A stretch of DNA of 64,000 nt from Fen-1258 sp041658245 (GTDB lineage Bacteria > Bacteroidota > Ignavibacteria > Ignavibacteriales > Melioribacteraceae). The stretch lies in NCBI GenBank assembly GCA_041658245.1, contig JBBAAM010000006.1:37377-101376 (forward strand). Direction: 5' to 3'. The notes under the pieces were generated by a model. The model searched no databases, was not told the DNA's origin, and worked only from the letters and a program-made list of their open reading frames with translations. Below, piece by piece: positions 47,348-55,664 of the stretch; position 1 is the first letter of the stretch, and every line of letters starts with the position of its first letter. Position numbers and translations under genes: made by a program.

Positions 47348-48286
47348 TTAATTTATGCTCACTATTTTCTGTTTTTTCTTTTCAAGAAACTTCAAAGGTA
47401 ATTGAGCTATAATTTCTTCTCTAAATGCCTCGATCAATCTTCTCTTAACAAAGTTATTGTTCGTTATAAGACTAACTTCACGAACAGGAACTGGAGATTT
47501 AAATCTCTTAACGTGTTTTAACTGCGATGATTTAAAATCAAGCGTGGCAAGTTCCGGTAAAATTGTTAGTCCTTCATTTTTCTCAACCATTTTTTTTAAT
47601 GTTTCAATGCTTCCCGCTTCGTACTGAAACATTTTCTTTCCCTTAGATTTTTTTTGACGATCGCATAAATTTATTATCTGAGAGCGGAAACAATGCCCCT
47701 CTTCAAGAAGCCAGAGATCGTTAAGATCAATTTCATTGATTAATATTTCATCATGCAGAAACACAGAAGCAGCTTTCGATGTATATATTACAAATTCTTC
47801 GTTGAACAAAGTATCAACTATAAATGAAGAACTTTCAATTGGGGTTACTAACAAACCTGCATCAATCTGATTTTTCTTTAAATGTTCGATAATCCTTTCA
47901 GTCGTTAGTTCAATTATCTTAAGATTCACTTCGTTATACTTTTTGATAAATTTCTGAAGAAATAAGGGTAATAAGTATGGCGCTAAAGTTGGAATTATTG
48001 CTACCCTCAAACTTCCTTTAACTTCTTTTTTCTGTTCATTTACAATATCACTAATAGCTTTTGTTCCATTTAGAACACTTCGTGCGAGTTCAATTACTTC
48101 TTTTCCAAGTTCAGTTAGCGCGATTGGTTTTTTACTTCTATCAAAAATCTTGATACCTAATTCTTCCTCCAATTTTTGAATTTGCATACTCAGTGTTGGT
48201 TGTGTAACAAAAGATTTCTCAGCTGCAACAGAAAAGTTCCTGTAGATATCTAATGCAATGATGTATTCAAGTTGAACCAGTGTCAT
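47348..48286 (-). CDS. oxyR: Peroxide-sensing LysR regulator OxyR
   Basis: A 312-residue LysR-type activator. N-terminal HTH (VQLEYIIALDIYRNFSVAAE, KSFVTQPTLSMQIQKLEEEL) and an effector domain with the redox Cys pair in LLEEGHCFRSQIINLCDRQK, eight residues apart as in OxyR (Cys199/Cys208). The regulatory region upstream holds a four-part site at 48298-48333, 12 bases before its start codon, from which the divergent dps-katA operon also reads. This explains autorepression plus activation. Strong case for OxyR. Confidence 0.93.
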   Translation of the reverse strand: MTLVQLEYIIALDIYRNFSVAAEKSFVTQPTLSMQIQKLEEELGIKIFDRSKKPIALTELGKEVIELARSVLNGTKAISDIVNEQKKEVKGSLRVAIIPTLAPYLLPLFLQKFIKKYNEVNLKIIELTTERIIEHLKKNQIDAGLLVTPIESSSFIVDTLFNEEFVIYTSKAASVFLHDEILINEIDLNDLWLLEEGHCFRSQIINLCDRQKKSKGKKMFQYEAGSIETLKKMVEKNEGLTILPELATLDFKSSQLKHVKRFKSPVPVREVSLITNNNFVKRRLIEAFREEIIAQLPLKFLEKKKQKIVSIN

Positions 48287-48297
48287 ATAAGTCCATC

Positions 48298-48333
48298 ATA
48301 GTTTTTATCTATACGAAGATAGATAATATTGAT
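48298..48333. promoter_or_regulatory. OxyR-type operator
   Basis: ATAG-N7-CTAT-N6-ATAG-N7-TGAT. The E. coli consensus is ATAG-N7-CTAT-N7-ATAG-N7-CTAT. Three of four tetrads match exactly, the fourth by half, and the middle spacer is one base shorter. It lies between oxyR (minus) and dps (plus), where such an operator is expected. Confidence 0.65.
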
Positions 48334-48387
48334 TTGATTTATAAACCCAATTATATGATTTTCATATCAAAAAAAAGGAGAATCGAA

Positions 48388-48864
48388 ATGGAAAATAATT
48401 CAATTGGATTATCAGTGAAAAAATCAGCACTTTTATCAAGTAAGCTAAATCAACTTTTGGCAGAGTATCAGGTCTTCTATATGAATGTAAGGGGATTTCA
48501 TTGGAACATAAAGGGTGATAAATTTTTTGAATTGCACCTCAAATTCGAAGAGTTGTATAACGATTTGATACTTAAAATTGATGAAATAGCCGAACGTATT
48601 CTTACATTAGGCCACACTCCGGTTCATTCTTATTCAGAATATCTTAAGGCCGCGTCCATCCAGGAAAAAATGCTGATAACAAATGGTACACAAGCAGTTA
48701 ATAGTATTCTTGAAGCGTTTCAGGTTATACTGATCAATCAACGGGAACTCTTATTGCTTAGCGCCGATGCAAACGACGAGGGAACAAACTCATTAATGAG
48801 CGACTATATAAAACAACAAGAAAAACTTGTCTGGATGTATTCGGCTTATTTAAATAATAATTAA
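48388..48864 (+). CDS. dps: Dps/starvation ferritin
   Basis: Start set at ATG 48388 because AAAAGGAG lies just upstream. A possible earlier start overlaps oxyR and lacks one. The 158-residue product has the Dps core: LLAEYQVFYMNVRGFHWNIK with the first ferroxidase His, FELHLKFEELYNDLILKIDE with the second His and acidic ligands, and LTLGHTPVHSYSEYLKAASI. Stores iron and protects DNA from hydroxyl radicals. First gene of the OxyR-controlled operon, followed by katA after 11 bases. Confidence 0.94.
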   Translation: MENNSIGLSVKKSALLSSKLNQLLAEYQVFYMNVRGFHWNIKGDKFFELHLKFEELYNDLILKIDEIAERILTLGHTPVHSYSEYLKAASIQEKMLITNGTQAVNSILEAFQVILINQRELLLLSADANDEGTNSLMSDYIKQQEKLVWMYSAYLNNN

Positions 48865-48875
48865 AGGAGAGAACC

Positions 48876-50375
48876 ATGGATTCAAAAAAGAAAAAACTCA
48901 CAACTGCATCGGGCAGCCCTTATGTTGAGCATGAAAACACTCAATCTGTTGGACCTCGCGGTCCCCTCTTACTTCAGGATTATATCTATCACGAGAAGAT
49001 GGCACATTTTAACCGTGAAAGAATTCCGGAAAGAGTTGTCCACGCAAAAGGTTCGGGAGCTTACGGTAAATTCACCGTCACTAATGATATAACAAAATAT
49101 ACGCGAGCGGAGATTTTCAACACGATTGGCAAAGAGACAAAAGTCTTTCTCAGATTTTCAACTGTTGGCGGGGAAAAAGGATCTGCCGATACTGAAAGAG
49201 ATCCACGGGGATTTGCTCTGAAGTTCTACACCGAAGATGGTAATTGGGATCTTGTTGGAAACAATACTCCCGTCTTTTTTATAAAGGATCCCAAAAAATT
49301 CGATGATTTTATCCACACACAAAAACGAGATCCGCAGACTAATTGCAAAAGTCCAACTATGATGTGGGATTATTGGTCACTCAATCCGGAAAGTCTTCAT
49401 CAAGTACTAATACTTATGTCTGACCGGGGAACTCCTTACTCTTATAGAAATATGAACGGATACAGCAGCCATACTTTTTCATTCATAAACAAAAATAATG
49501 AAACATATTGGGTAAAGTTTCAATTCAAAACCCAGCAAGGAATAAAGAACTTTACGAATGAAGAAGCCGAAGAGATGAAAGGTAAAGATCCGGATTGGGC
49601 GCAGCGTGATCTAGTTCAATCAATTGAAAAAGGTGATTACCCAAAATGGACACTCAAAATTCAAATCATGACTCAAGAAGAAGCAAAATCTTTTAAATGG
49701 AATCCATTCGATTTAACAAAAATATGGCCGCATAAAGATTTTCCTTTAATTGATGTTGGGATATTGGAGCTCAACAAAGTTCCGGATAATTATTTTGCCG
49801 AAGTTGAGCAATCTGCTTTTGCACCGGCGCATGTAGTTGATGGTATTAGTTATTCACCGGATAAAATGCTTCAAGGAAGATTATTATCCTATCCGGATGC
49901 ACATCGTTATCGTCTTGGCGCTAACTACGAACAGATACCGGTTAATAAATGTCCTTACACAGTAAACAATTATCAACGTGATGGGTCAATGAGAGTGGAC
50001 GGCAACGCCGGAAGCAATCCGAATTACCGCCCGAATAGTTTCGATGATATAGTTGCCGATGAAAGTTACAAGCAGCAACCGATGCAGCTTGATTCGAATG
50101 TAGCTGATTGGTATGACAGAAATGCACCGGGCGAGGACGACCATTACACACAACCCGGAATGCTCTTTCGCAACGTGATGAGTGAAGCTGAAAAGAAGAA
50201 CACAATTCATAACATCGTTAGCGCAATGAAAGGCATTGATGGACCTAAAAAAGAACTGATTATCGAGCGTCAATTGTGTCATTGGTTTAGAGCGGATATT
50301 GATTTAGGAAAAGCAGTTACTGCCGGGCTTGGTCTAAACGTCGAGAAGATATTAAAAGAAATAAATAAACACTAA
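48876..50375 (+). CDS. katA: Monofunctional catalase
   Basis: A 499-residue haem catalase. Catalytic His in RVVHAKGSGAYGKFTVT, Asn in VGNNTPVFFIKDPKKFDDF, and haem-ligand Tyr in RLLSYPDAHRYRLGANYEQI. TSPTMMWDYWSLNPE-like region and NYQRDGSMRVDGNAGSNPNY conserved. Start preceded by AAAGGAGAGAACC. Removes hydrogen peroxide in the cytoplasm, co-regulated with dps by OxyR. Ends at a strong bidirectional terminator. Confidence 0.96.
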   Translation: MDSKKKKLTTASGSPYVEHENTQSVGPRGPLLLQDYIYHEKMAHFNRERIPERVVHAKGSGAYGKFTVTNDITKYTRAEIFNTIGKETKVFLRFSTVGGEKGSADTERDPRGFALKFYTEDGNWDLVGNNTPVFFIKDPKKFDDFIHTQKRDPQTNCKSPTMMWDYWSLNPESLHQVLILMSDRGTPYSYRNMNGYSSHTFSFINKNNETYWVKFQFKTQQGIKNFTNEEAEEMKGKDPDWAQRDLVQSIEKGDYPKWTLKIQIMTQEEAKSFKWNPFDLTKIWPHKDFPLIDVGILELNKVPDNYFAEVEQSAFAPAHVVDGISYSPDKMLQGRLLSYPDAHRYRLGANYEQIPVNKCPYTVNNYQRDGSMRVDGNAGSNPNYRPNSFDDIVADESYKQQPMQLDSNVADWYDRNAPGEDDHYTQPGMLFRNVMSEAEKKNTIHNIVSAMKGIDGPKKELIIERQLCHWFRADIDLGKAVTAGLGLNVEKILKEINKH

Positions 50376-50386
50376 AAGCAAAAATG

Positions 50387-50413
50387 AAAAAGGGGAAGAT
50401 CATTCCCCTTTTT
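50387..50413. terminator. Bidirectional terminator between katA and mnmA
   Basis: An 11-bp perfect stem (AAAAAGGGGAA at 50387-50397, TTCCCCTTTTT at 50403-50413) with a 5-base loop. The A and T runs on either side let it end both katA (plus) and mnmA (minus) transcripts. Confidence 0.9.
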
Positions 50414-50431
50414 CAAACCGGCTCAATAACA

Positions 50432-51538
50432 TCAAATATTATTTTTATTCTTGAGAATTATTCCACCCGCTAAAACATATCCCTGTTCATCATATAAGAC
50501 CATAGACTGACCCGGTGTAATAGCATTTTTCGGTTCAACAAATTTTATCTTGATTTGATCTTCATCTGCCTTAATCACTTCTGCCGCGGCTGCTCTATCA
50601 CTGTAGCGGATCTTTCCGAAAACAATTTCGCCCGTTTTCAATGATGATTTACTTACATAATTGATCTCATCAGCAACGCAAACGCTTTCAAGCAGTTCTT
50701 CTTTGTCCCCAAGCTCTACAACTTTTGTATCTTGATCAATATTCTTTACATAAACCGGTTTACCGAAAGAACCCAAACCTTTTCTTTGTCCCACTGTATA
50801 GAACGGAATTCCTCTGTGCTTGCCGACTTTCTCTCCGTGATAAACAATATCCCCTTCTTCAACTTTTTCCATTACTTCCGGAATTCTTTCTCGTAAGAAT
50901 CTTTCGTAATTATCATCTGCAACAAAACAGATTTCCTGGCTATCGGGCTTCTTAGCAGTTTTCAAACCGAATTCCTCTGCAAGTTTGCGGACTTCTTCTT
51001 TTGTGTAACTGCCAAGAGGAAAAAGTGTGCGGCTTAAACTTTCCTGCGTTAATCCCCAAAGCGCATAAGTCTGATCCTTCTTCTGATCGAATGAATACTT
51101 TAATGAATATCTGTTCAAAGTAGAGTTTTGTTCTACAACTGCATAATGACCGGTGGCAACATATCTTGCATCGAGAGAATCTGCTTTCTTGAGCAGTTCT
51201 TCCCATTTTATTTTTCTGTTGCAGACAACGCAAGGATTAGGAGTTCTTCCGTTTAGATATTCATCAACAAAATTTTCTATTACAGTTTCTTCAAATGCTT
51301 TCGTGAAGTCAACTGTGTAATGCGGGATGTTGAAAGAGTTTGCAACGTTCTTCGCATCAAAGATTGCATCTAACGAACAACAGCCGGATTCATGTTTTGG
51401 TGCGCCGCCGACTTCCATGAATCCCCACGTCTTCATCGTAATGCCTATTACTTCGTATCCTTGTTTATGAAGCAATGCCGCCGCTACGGATGAATCTACA
51501 CCGCCGCTCATTGCCACTATTACTCGCTTTGAGTTCAA
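50432..51538 (-). CDS. mnmA: tRNA-specific 2-thiouridylase MnmA
   Basis: A 368-residue enzyme that thiolates U34 of tRNA-Lys, Glu and Gln. PP-loop VAMSGGVDSSVAAALLHKQG at residues 6-25, catalytic Cys in NPCVVCNRKIKWEELLKKAD and second Cys in QEICFVADDNYERFL, the ATP region and C-terminal beta domains. Complete and normal length. Separated from katA by the terminator. Confidence 0.95.
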   Translation of the reverse strand: MNSKRVIVAMSGGVDSSVAAALLHKQGYEVIGITMKTWGFMEVGGAPKHESGCCSLDAIFDAKNVANSFNIPHYTVDFTKAFEETVIENFVDEYLNGRTPNPCVVCNRKIKWEELLKKADSLDARYVATGHYAVVEQNSTLNRYSLKYSFDQKKDQTYALWGLTQESLSRTLFPLGSYTKEEVRKLAEEFGLKTAKKPDSQEICFVADDNYERFLRERIPEVMEKVEEGDIVYHGEKVGKHRGIPFYTVGQRKGLGSFGKPVYVKNIDQDTKVVELGDKEELLESVCVADEINYVSKSSLKTGEIVFGKIRYSDRAAAAEVIKADEDQIKIKFVEPKNAITPGQSMVLYDEQGYVLAGGIILKNKNNI

Positions 51539-51640
51539 GGACTTCCTTTCTTAAAAATATTTAATTTAGTATTAGAAATTATGTAGGAAATAATTTACAC
51601 ACAAAAGGTTGTTGTCAGATCATTTTTCTTTTGTAATTAT

Positions 51641-51898
51641 CTATTTTCCTTTATAGACTTCTTTTCTATGACCAACACGAAGGATAACAATTCTATTTTC
51701 ATCAATGTCGAAAATCACTCTGTAATCTCCAATACGAAATCGGTAATTACCGTAGGAAAAATTCGTTAACTTTTCCAAGTACTTGTATGGATTTTCAGAA
51801 TAAATTTCTAGAGCAATTTTTATACGTGTTTTTGTACGTTCATTTAATTTCTGAATATCTCTGACTGCTCGTTTGGTATAAAGCAGTTCGAAATTCAT
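51641..51898 (-). CDS. RelE/ParE-type toxin 1
   Basis: An 85-residue toxin fold: MNFELLYTKRAVRDIQKLNE, TRIKIALEIYSENPYKYLEK and LTNFSYGNYRFRIGDYRVIF, with the Arg-rich YRFRIGDYRVIFDID strand and a C-terminal VILRVGHRKEVYKGK typical of RelE (basic residues for mRNA cleavage at the ribosome). Downstream partner of the antitoxin gene with a 4-base overlap. Confidence 0.88.
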   Translation of the reverse strand: MNFELLYTKRAVRDIQKLNERTKTRIKIALEIYSENPYKYLEKLTNFSYGNYRFRIGDYRVIFDIDENRIVILRVGHRKEVYKGK

Positions 51899-52104
51899 TT
51901 TGTTTTAAAAACTTCCTTATGAGAATAGATGCGACCTTTTTTATAATCTTCACGAGCTTCTTCTATGCTTTTAATATACTCCGGACTAGCTGCTGCAAGA
52001 AGATCTTCAACAAAAGAAGTCCTCTCTTCCTTTTTCATACGCAATACTGCTTCTATGATCTGCGTAGGCGTTAAATTCACTTCTATTGATAATTCTCTCG
52101 ACAT
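51895..52104 (-). CDS. RelB-type antitoxin 1
   Basis: Start at ATG 52104, with AAAGGA 7 bases upstream. The 69-residue product MSRELSIEVNLTPTQIIEAV, then LRMKKEERTSFVEDLLAAAS and YIKSIEEAREDYKKGRIYSH has an N-terminal DNA-binding-like segment and a C-terminal toxin-wrapping part. The end is similar to residues 46-66 of the antitoxin at 55645 (SIKEAREEYKAGNISSH), although the partners differ. Confidence 0.78.
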   Translation of the reverse strand: MSRELSIEVNLTPTQIIEAVLRMKKEERTSFVEDLLAAASPEYIKSIEEAREDYKKGRIYSHKEVFKTK

Positions 52105-52127
52105 ACGATTTCCTTTTATTAAATATA

Positions 52128-52349
52128 TTAATTGGAACACAATCCAGTTATAAAAACTTCGCTATGAAGACGCTGTTTGATCTCTTTCTTTGAAGCAGTT
52201 TCAAAAAATAGTTCTAAAGCTTCATGTAAATTTTTACGCGCTTGTTCTACAGTATCGCCTTGACTTGCAATATCTAATTCGGGACACAAAGCAACATATT
52301 GGTTTCCCTCACGCTCAATTAAAGCTGTAGACTGTTGAATTGTACGCAT
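52128..52349 (-). CDS. HicB-type antitoxin, no HicA found
   Basis: A 73-residue HicB core (TALIEREGNQYVALCPELDI, ASQGDTVEQARKNLHEALEL, FFETAS). The partial RNase H-like fold normally binds HicA toxin, but no HicA-like gene is adjacent: downstream are RelB/RelE and upstream 279 bases without a gene. It may be an orphan that regulates another TA pair, or the HicA was lost. Confidence 0.75.
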   Translation of the reverse strand: MRTIQQSTALIEREGNQYVALCPELDIASQGDTVEQARKNLHEALELFFETASKKEIKQRLHSEVFITGLCSN

Positions 52350-52640
52350 TATTAAGTCCTTAGATTTTATTTTTATATTATAGCATTATCTAAACCAAAT
52401 ATAAGAAAAATGTACGGAATGTTATGTAATGTGGGGTAAATATGGGGTGAAATTATTTGTCCATGAGACTTTCCAGTGGAACGTCTTTACGATAAAATAA
52501 TTGTTTGAATGATTTGGTTTTTATGCTAATTTAAAGTCGGCTTAAGGGAATAACATAAATGTTTTATAATCTACTCTATTCCACTCAAATTTTTATACAT
52601 TATAATTAATAGTTTTAACACAACAATAATGGAGAAGAGT
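52350..52640. other. Gene-free gap of about 290 bases
   Basis: AT-rich, no open frame with a ribosome site and no strong hairpin noticed. It contains the probable promoters of the hicB side (minus) and of the lipoprotein gene (plus). A TTTTATACATTATAATTAATAG stretch just before the lipoprotein gene, near 52,590-52,612, includes a TATAAT-like box. Confidence 0.5.
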
Positions 52641-53030
52641 ATGAAAAATCTTATTACATTATTAATATCAACTTTAATAATAATTCTTTTTTTTAGTTGT
52701 AACTCAAAAACTAAGCTTACTCAAGAAAACGCAGAAAGTGCTATTCAAAAATATTTTACAGAACATCATCCGCCAGATTATACAGATTATTGGACTAAAG
52801 CCCGTGTTCCAGCAAAGTTAACTAAAATAGAACCTGTGGCTCAATATTCTGAGACTGAAGCAAGCTCTATTATTTATATAGAATATACTGGTACTAATGA
52901 ATGCAAAGCTTCTTTTAAAAAGAATATAGACGGAGATTGGATACTAATTTCCATAAAAGGTATTAAAAGACATTACGAATTAAATGAATGGTTGGGAAGA
53001 GCGGAAAATCTTAATATTCAAGTTCAGTAA
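52641..53030 (+). CDS. Lipoprotein, unknown
   Basis: Start chosen at ATG 52641 because GGAGAAG lies just upstream. A codon-4 Met earlier is also possible. The 129-residue product MKNLITLLISTLIIILFFSC has a signal with lipobox FFSC, then NSKTKLTQENAESAIQKYFT, and a compact beta domain (ASSIIYIEYTGTNECKASFK, DWILISIKGIKRHYELNEW). No family recognised. Isolated between accessory genes, same strand as the following membrane protein. Confidence 0.7.
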   Translation: MKNLITLLISTLIIILFFSCNSKTKLTQENAESAIQKYFTEHHPPDYTDYWTKARVPAKLTKIEPVAQYSETEASSIIYIEYTGTNECKASFKKNIDGDWILISIKGIKRHYELNEWLGRAENLNIQVQ

Positions 53031-53147
53031 TAGCTGATATGAAATAACTAGTGTCTGGTTATTTGCTAATTATTTTGTAAGGTAAATTACTTTACAAAGA
53101 ATAGTATTCTTATTTTTTTTTTGAAATATTATTGAAGGGAGAACTAA

Positions 53148-53615
53148 ATGGACACACAAAAATTTGAATTTGTAAATCTTGTATTTACTACTGCGATTGA
53201 GGATATAAGATTTTATAAAAATCAACAATGGAAAATAACGAACTATGGTTTAATTGTTTATGCAGCAATATATTCGGCTTATCGTTTACTAGAATTAAAT
53301 AATGTAACGTCTTCCAATTGTACTAGATATTGTTTATTTACAATTTTCGCTATTCTTCTTACACTACTTACTATGGGTTTAGCTTCATGGCTTTTATGGG
53401 AAACAAATAGTTCAATAAAATTAGCACGAACACGATTAGAATACTGCAAAAAAAAGTACGAAGAAATTTTCGGTGTTTTTTATAATGATTTATTAATTCC
53501 ACAGTCTTTTGAGAAAAAAAACGAACTAGCTGATCAGTTCATGATTATGTTTTATTCCGTTTTAGTATTAGGAGCTTTAATTGTTATTACATTGATTTGT
53601 TACAAACTAAGTTAA
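53148..53615 (+). CDS. Membrane protein, unknown
   Basis: A 155-residue protein with about three transmembrane segments (ITNYGLIVYAAIYSAYRLLE, YCLFTIFAILLTLLTMGLAS, FMIMFYSVLVLGALIVITLI). The loop between them is basic and helical (LARTRLEYCKKKYEEIFGVF). No family recognised. Preceded by GAAGGGAGAACTA, a good ribosome site. Sits in the accessory strip with the toxin-antitoxin genes. Confidence 0.65.
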   Translation: MDTQKFEFVNLVFTTAIEDIRFYKNQQWKITNYGLIVYAAIYSAYRLLELNNVTSSNCTRYCLFTIFAILLTLLTMGLASWLLWETNSSIKLARTRLEYCKKKYEEIFGVFYNDLLIPQSFEKKNELADQFMIMFYSVLVLGALIVITLICYKLS

Positions 53616-53880
53616 GAAAATTATAATGTTATTTGGATGTTATCCAGTTGTCAAGGAAAATTCCTTTTTAATATAATTATTATGAAAACTGTATCATTCA
53701 CCCCGAAAGAAAAGCCATTTCTGTTTGTTACGTCTGAGGCAAAGAGTTGCATACTGTTATGGGGTTGACGGATGAAAAACCATACAGTTAGTTTTCACTT
53801 GATTAAAAATATTATATAAGCTTGATTGTTTTTGTTAATGTAATTACTTTGTAGCCACGTTAATTAATACAAGGTAGTAA

Positions 53881-54138
53881 ATGAAAACCAAAGTTGTAAA
53901 AATTGGTAATTCACGTGGTATTCGTATTCCAAAATCGTTAATTGATGAAAGTGGTCTTAAAAGTGAGGTAGAGCTTGAAGTCATTGATGGACAAATAATT
54001 ATCAAGTCAATATCCCAAAACAGAGAATTATGGGATTCCGCATTTAAGAAAATGACAAAAAATAAAGATGACATTTTGTTAGATTCAGATACGTTAGCTC
54101 AACAATCAAAGTGGGATAAAGAAGAGTGGGAGTGGTAG
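53881..54138 (+). CDS. mazE: MazE-type antitoxin
   Basis: An 85-residue AbrB-fold antitoxin: MKTKVVKIGNSRGIRIPKSL, IDESGLKSEVELEVIDGQII and a C-terminal DKEEWEW that wraps the toxin. The next gene starts one base after its stop (TAG then GTG), so the pair is coupled. Binds its own promoter upstream. Confidence 0.92.
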   Translation: MKTKVVKIGNSRGIRIPKSLIDESGLKSEVELEVIDGQIIIKSISQNRELWDSAFKKMTKNKDDILLDSDTLAQQSKWDKEEWEW

Positions 54139-54459
54139 GTGTTTTCTCGTTTTGAAGTTTATTTTGTAAATCTAGACCCAATAGTCGGAAGTGAAATTAA
54201 AAAGACTCGTCCTTGTGTAATTATTTCTCCAAACGAAATGAATCATAATATCTCTACTGTAATTATTGCTCCTCTCACGTCAATGCTGAAAAATTATCCA
54301 ACACGTGTTCCTTGTAAAGTTGAGGGTAAGCAAGGTCAAATCGTATTAGATCAAATTAGAACAGTTGATAAATCAAGACTGATTAAAAAAATAGATACTT
54401 TAAATAAAATAACACAAATAAAAGTTCTGAATATTTTAAAAGAAATGTTCTCGGAATAA
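54139..54459 (+). CDS. mazF: MazF-type mRNA interferase toxin
   Basis: A 106-residue PemK/MazF toxin starting with GTG: RFEVYFVNLDPIVGSEIKKT, RPCVIISPNEMNHNISTVII, APLTSMLKNYPTRVPCKVEG and QIRTVDKSRLIKKI. Contains the conserved RP.VI.SP and T/S near the C-terminus. Cuts mRNA at short sequence motifs unless held by MazE. Directly follows mazE. Confidence 0.94.
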   Translation: MFSRFEVYFVNLDPIVGSEIKKTRPCVIISPNEMNHNISTVIIAPLTSMLKNYPTRVPCKVEGKQGQIVLDQIRTVDKSRLIKKIDTLNKITQIKVLNILKEMFSE

Positions 54460-54500
54460 GCAACCTAACCGTTATAAATATTAATTAATAAAAGTGGTGT

Positions 54501-54914
54501 ATGGCAGAACTAAAAACAAAAGCAACCGGCGCAAGTGTTGAAGCTTACTTAAATAAAATTCCGGATAAACAAACCCAGAGTGACTGCCGGACAATTTCTG
54601 ATATAATGAAAAAGGTAACTAAGTCTGAACCGAAGATGTGGGGAACTTCAATAGTCGGATTCGGCAGTTATTTTTTAAAATATACAAGCGGGCGTGAGCT
54701 TGATTGGTTTTATACCGGTTTTTCAAACCGCAAAAATAGTATCACACTCTACATGATGGTTGGATTTGATAAATATCCCGACTTGATGCAAAAATTAGGT
54801 AAGTACAAAACCAGTAAATCATGTTTGTACATAAAGAAACTTGAAGACATTAATCTGGTTGTACTGAAGAAACTTATCACAGAATCAGTGAACAAAATGA
54901 AGAAGAAAAAATAA
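54501..54914 (+). CDS. DUF1801 domain protein
   Basis: A 137-residue protein: TGASVEAYLNKIPDKQTQSD, SEPKMWGTSIVGFGSYFLKY, LDWFYTGFSNRKNSITLYMM, and YKTSKSCLYIKKLEDINLVV. This is the YdhG/DUF1801 fold, often an intracellular iron chaperone-like or peptide-binding domain with uncertain function. In the TA strip but not obviously part of a TA pair. Confidence 0.85.
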   Translation: MAELKTKATGASVEAYLNKIPDKQTQSDCRTISDIMKKVTKSEPKMWGTSIVGFGSYFLKYTSGRELDWFYTGFSNRKNSITLYMMVGFDKYPDLMQKLGKYKTSKSCLYIKKLEDINLVVLKKLITESVNKMKKKK

Positions 54915-54932
54915 TTCTTCTTCCCTATTTAT

Positions 54933-55316
54933 TCAGACTTGGTAAATCTGTATTAGGTTACCGCAAGTATCATCGAACTTAGCAAGAGTTACCGGACCCA
55001 TATTTGTCGGCTCCATAAGAAATACTACACCAAGCTTTTTCAATCTCTCATACTCAAATTGAATATCATCAATAACAAATGCAGTCAACGGTATTCCCTG
55101 CTTAAAAATTTCCTCTTGAAATGTCTTTGTAGCTGGATTAGCATTAGGTTCAAGAACTAACTCAGTACCGTCCTGTTCATCCGGTGAAACAACAGTTAAC
55201 CATTTGTAATCGCCGAATGGTATTTCATTTTTTTTAACAAAGCCCAGAACTTCCGTGTAAAACTTTAGAGCTTTGTCCTGGTCGTCTACATAAATACTAT
55301 TTAGTTTTATTTTCAT
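54933..55316 (-). CDS. VOC-family (glyoxalase-like) protein
   Basis: A 127-residue single-unit VOC protein: LNSIYVDDQDKALKFYTEVL, GFVKKNEIPFGDYKWLTVVS, LGVVFLMEPTNMGPVTLAKF and DTCGNLIQIYQV. The paired beta-alpha-beta repeats and Glu/His-type positions fit a glyoxalase or bleomycin-resistance fold. Substrate unknown. Accessory region, between DUF1801 and the RelE pair. Confidence 0.88.
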   Translation of the reverse strand: MKIKLNSIYVDDQDKALKFYTEVLGFVKKNEIPFGDYKWLTVVSPDEQDGTELVLEPNANPATKTFQEEIFKQGIPLTAFVIDDIQFEYERLKKLGVVFLMEPTNMGPVTLAKFDDTCGNLIQIYQV

Positions 55317-55391
55317 AATAATATTCGTTCTAATTGGTGTTATGAGTTAAGATTATCCTTTTGTCAAGGACCTTTCTTTCTCAAAAATAAT

Positions 55392-55664
55392 TTATTTGTA
55401 AATATCTTTTCGATGGCCGATTCTTGTTATTAAAACTTTCCGATCTGTATCGTTGATCTTAAAAATTATTCTGTAGTTACCCGAGCGGACTCTGTAAAAT
55501 TCAAACTTGGCTTCTAATTTTTTAACACCGAATGGACGGGGATTCAAACTTAATTTGTTGATTATAGGTTCAAGATGCTGCCGTACTGCAAGGGGTAAAT
55601 TTCTAAATTCTTTAGCAGCAGAACTAACGAATTCAATTTTATATTCACTTCCCCTTTCGTTCAT
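55392..55664 (-). CDS. RelE/ParE-type toxin 2
   Basis: A 90-residue toxin: EYKIEFVSSAAKEFRNLPLA, VRQHLEPIINKLSLNPRPFG, VKKLEAKFEFYRVRSGNYRI and KVLITRIGHRKDIYK. Same fold as toxin 1 but a different sequence. Its start lies 20 bases inside the antitoxin gene, so both are expressed together. Confidence 0.88.
   Translation of the reverse strand: MNERGSEYKIEFVSSAAKEFRNLPLAVRQHLEPIINKLSLNPRPFGVKKLEAKFEFYRVRSGNYRIIFKINDTDRKVLITRIGHRKDIYK

Noticed and set aside
53683..53768. Short plus-strand frame starting MKTVSFTPKEK between the membrane protein and mazE
   Set aside because: No ribosome site, and the frame ends after 28 codons in a region with no other signal. Treated as non-coding.
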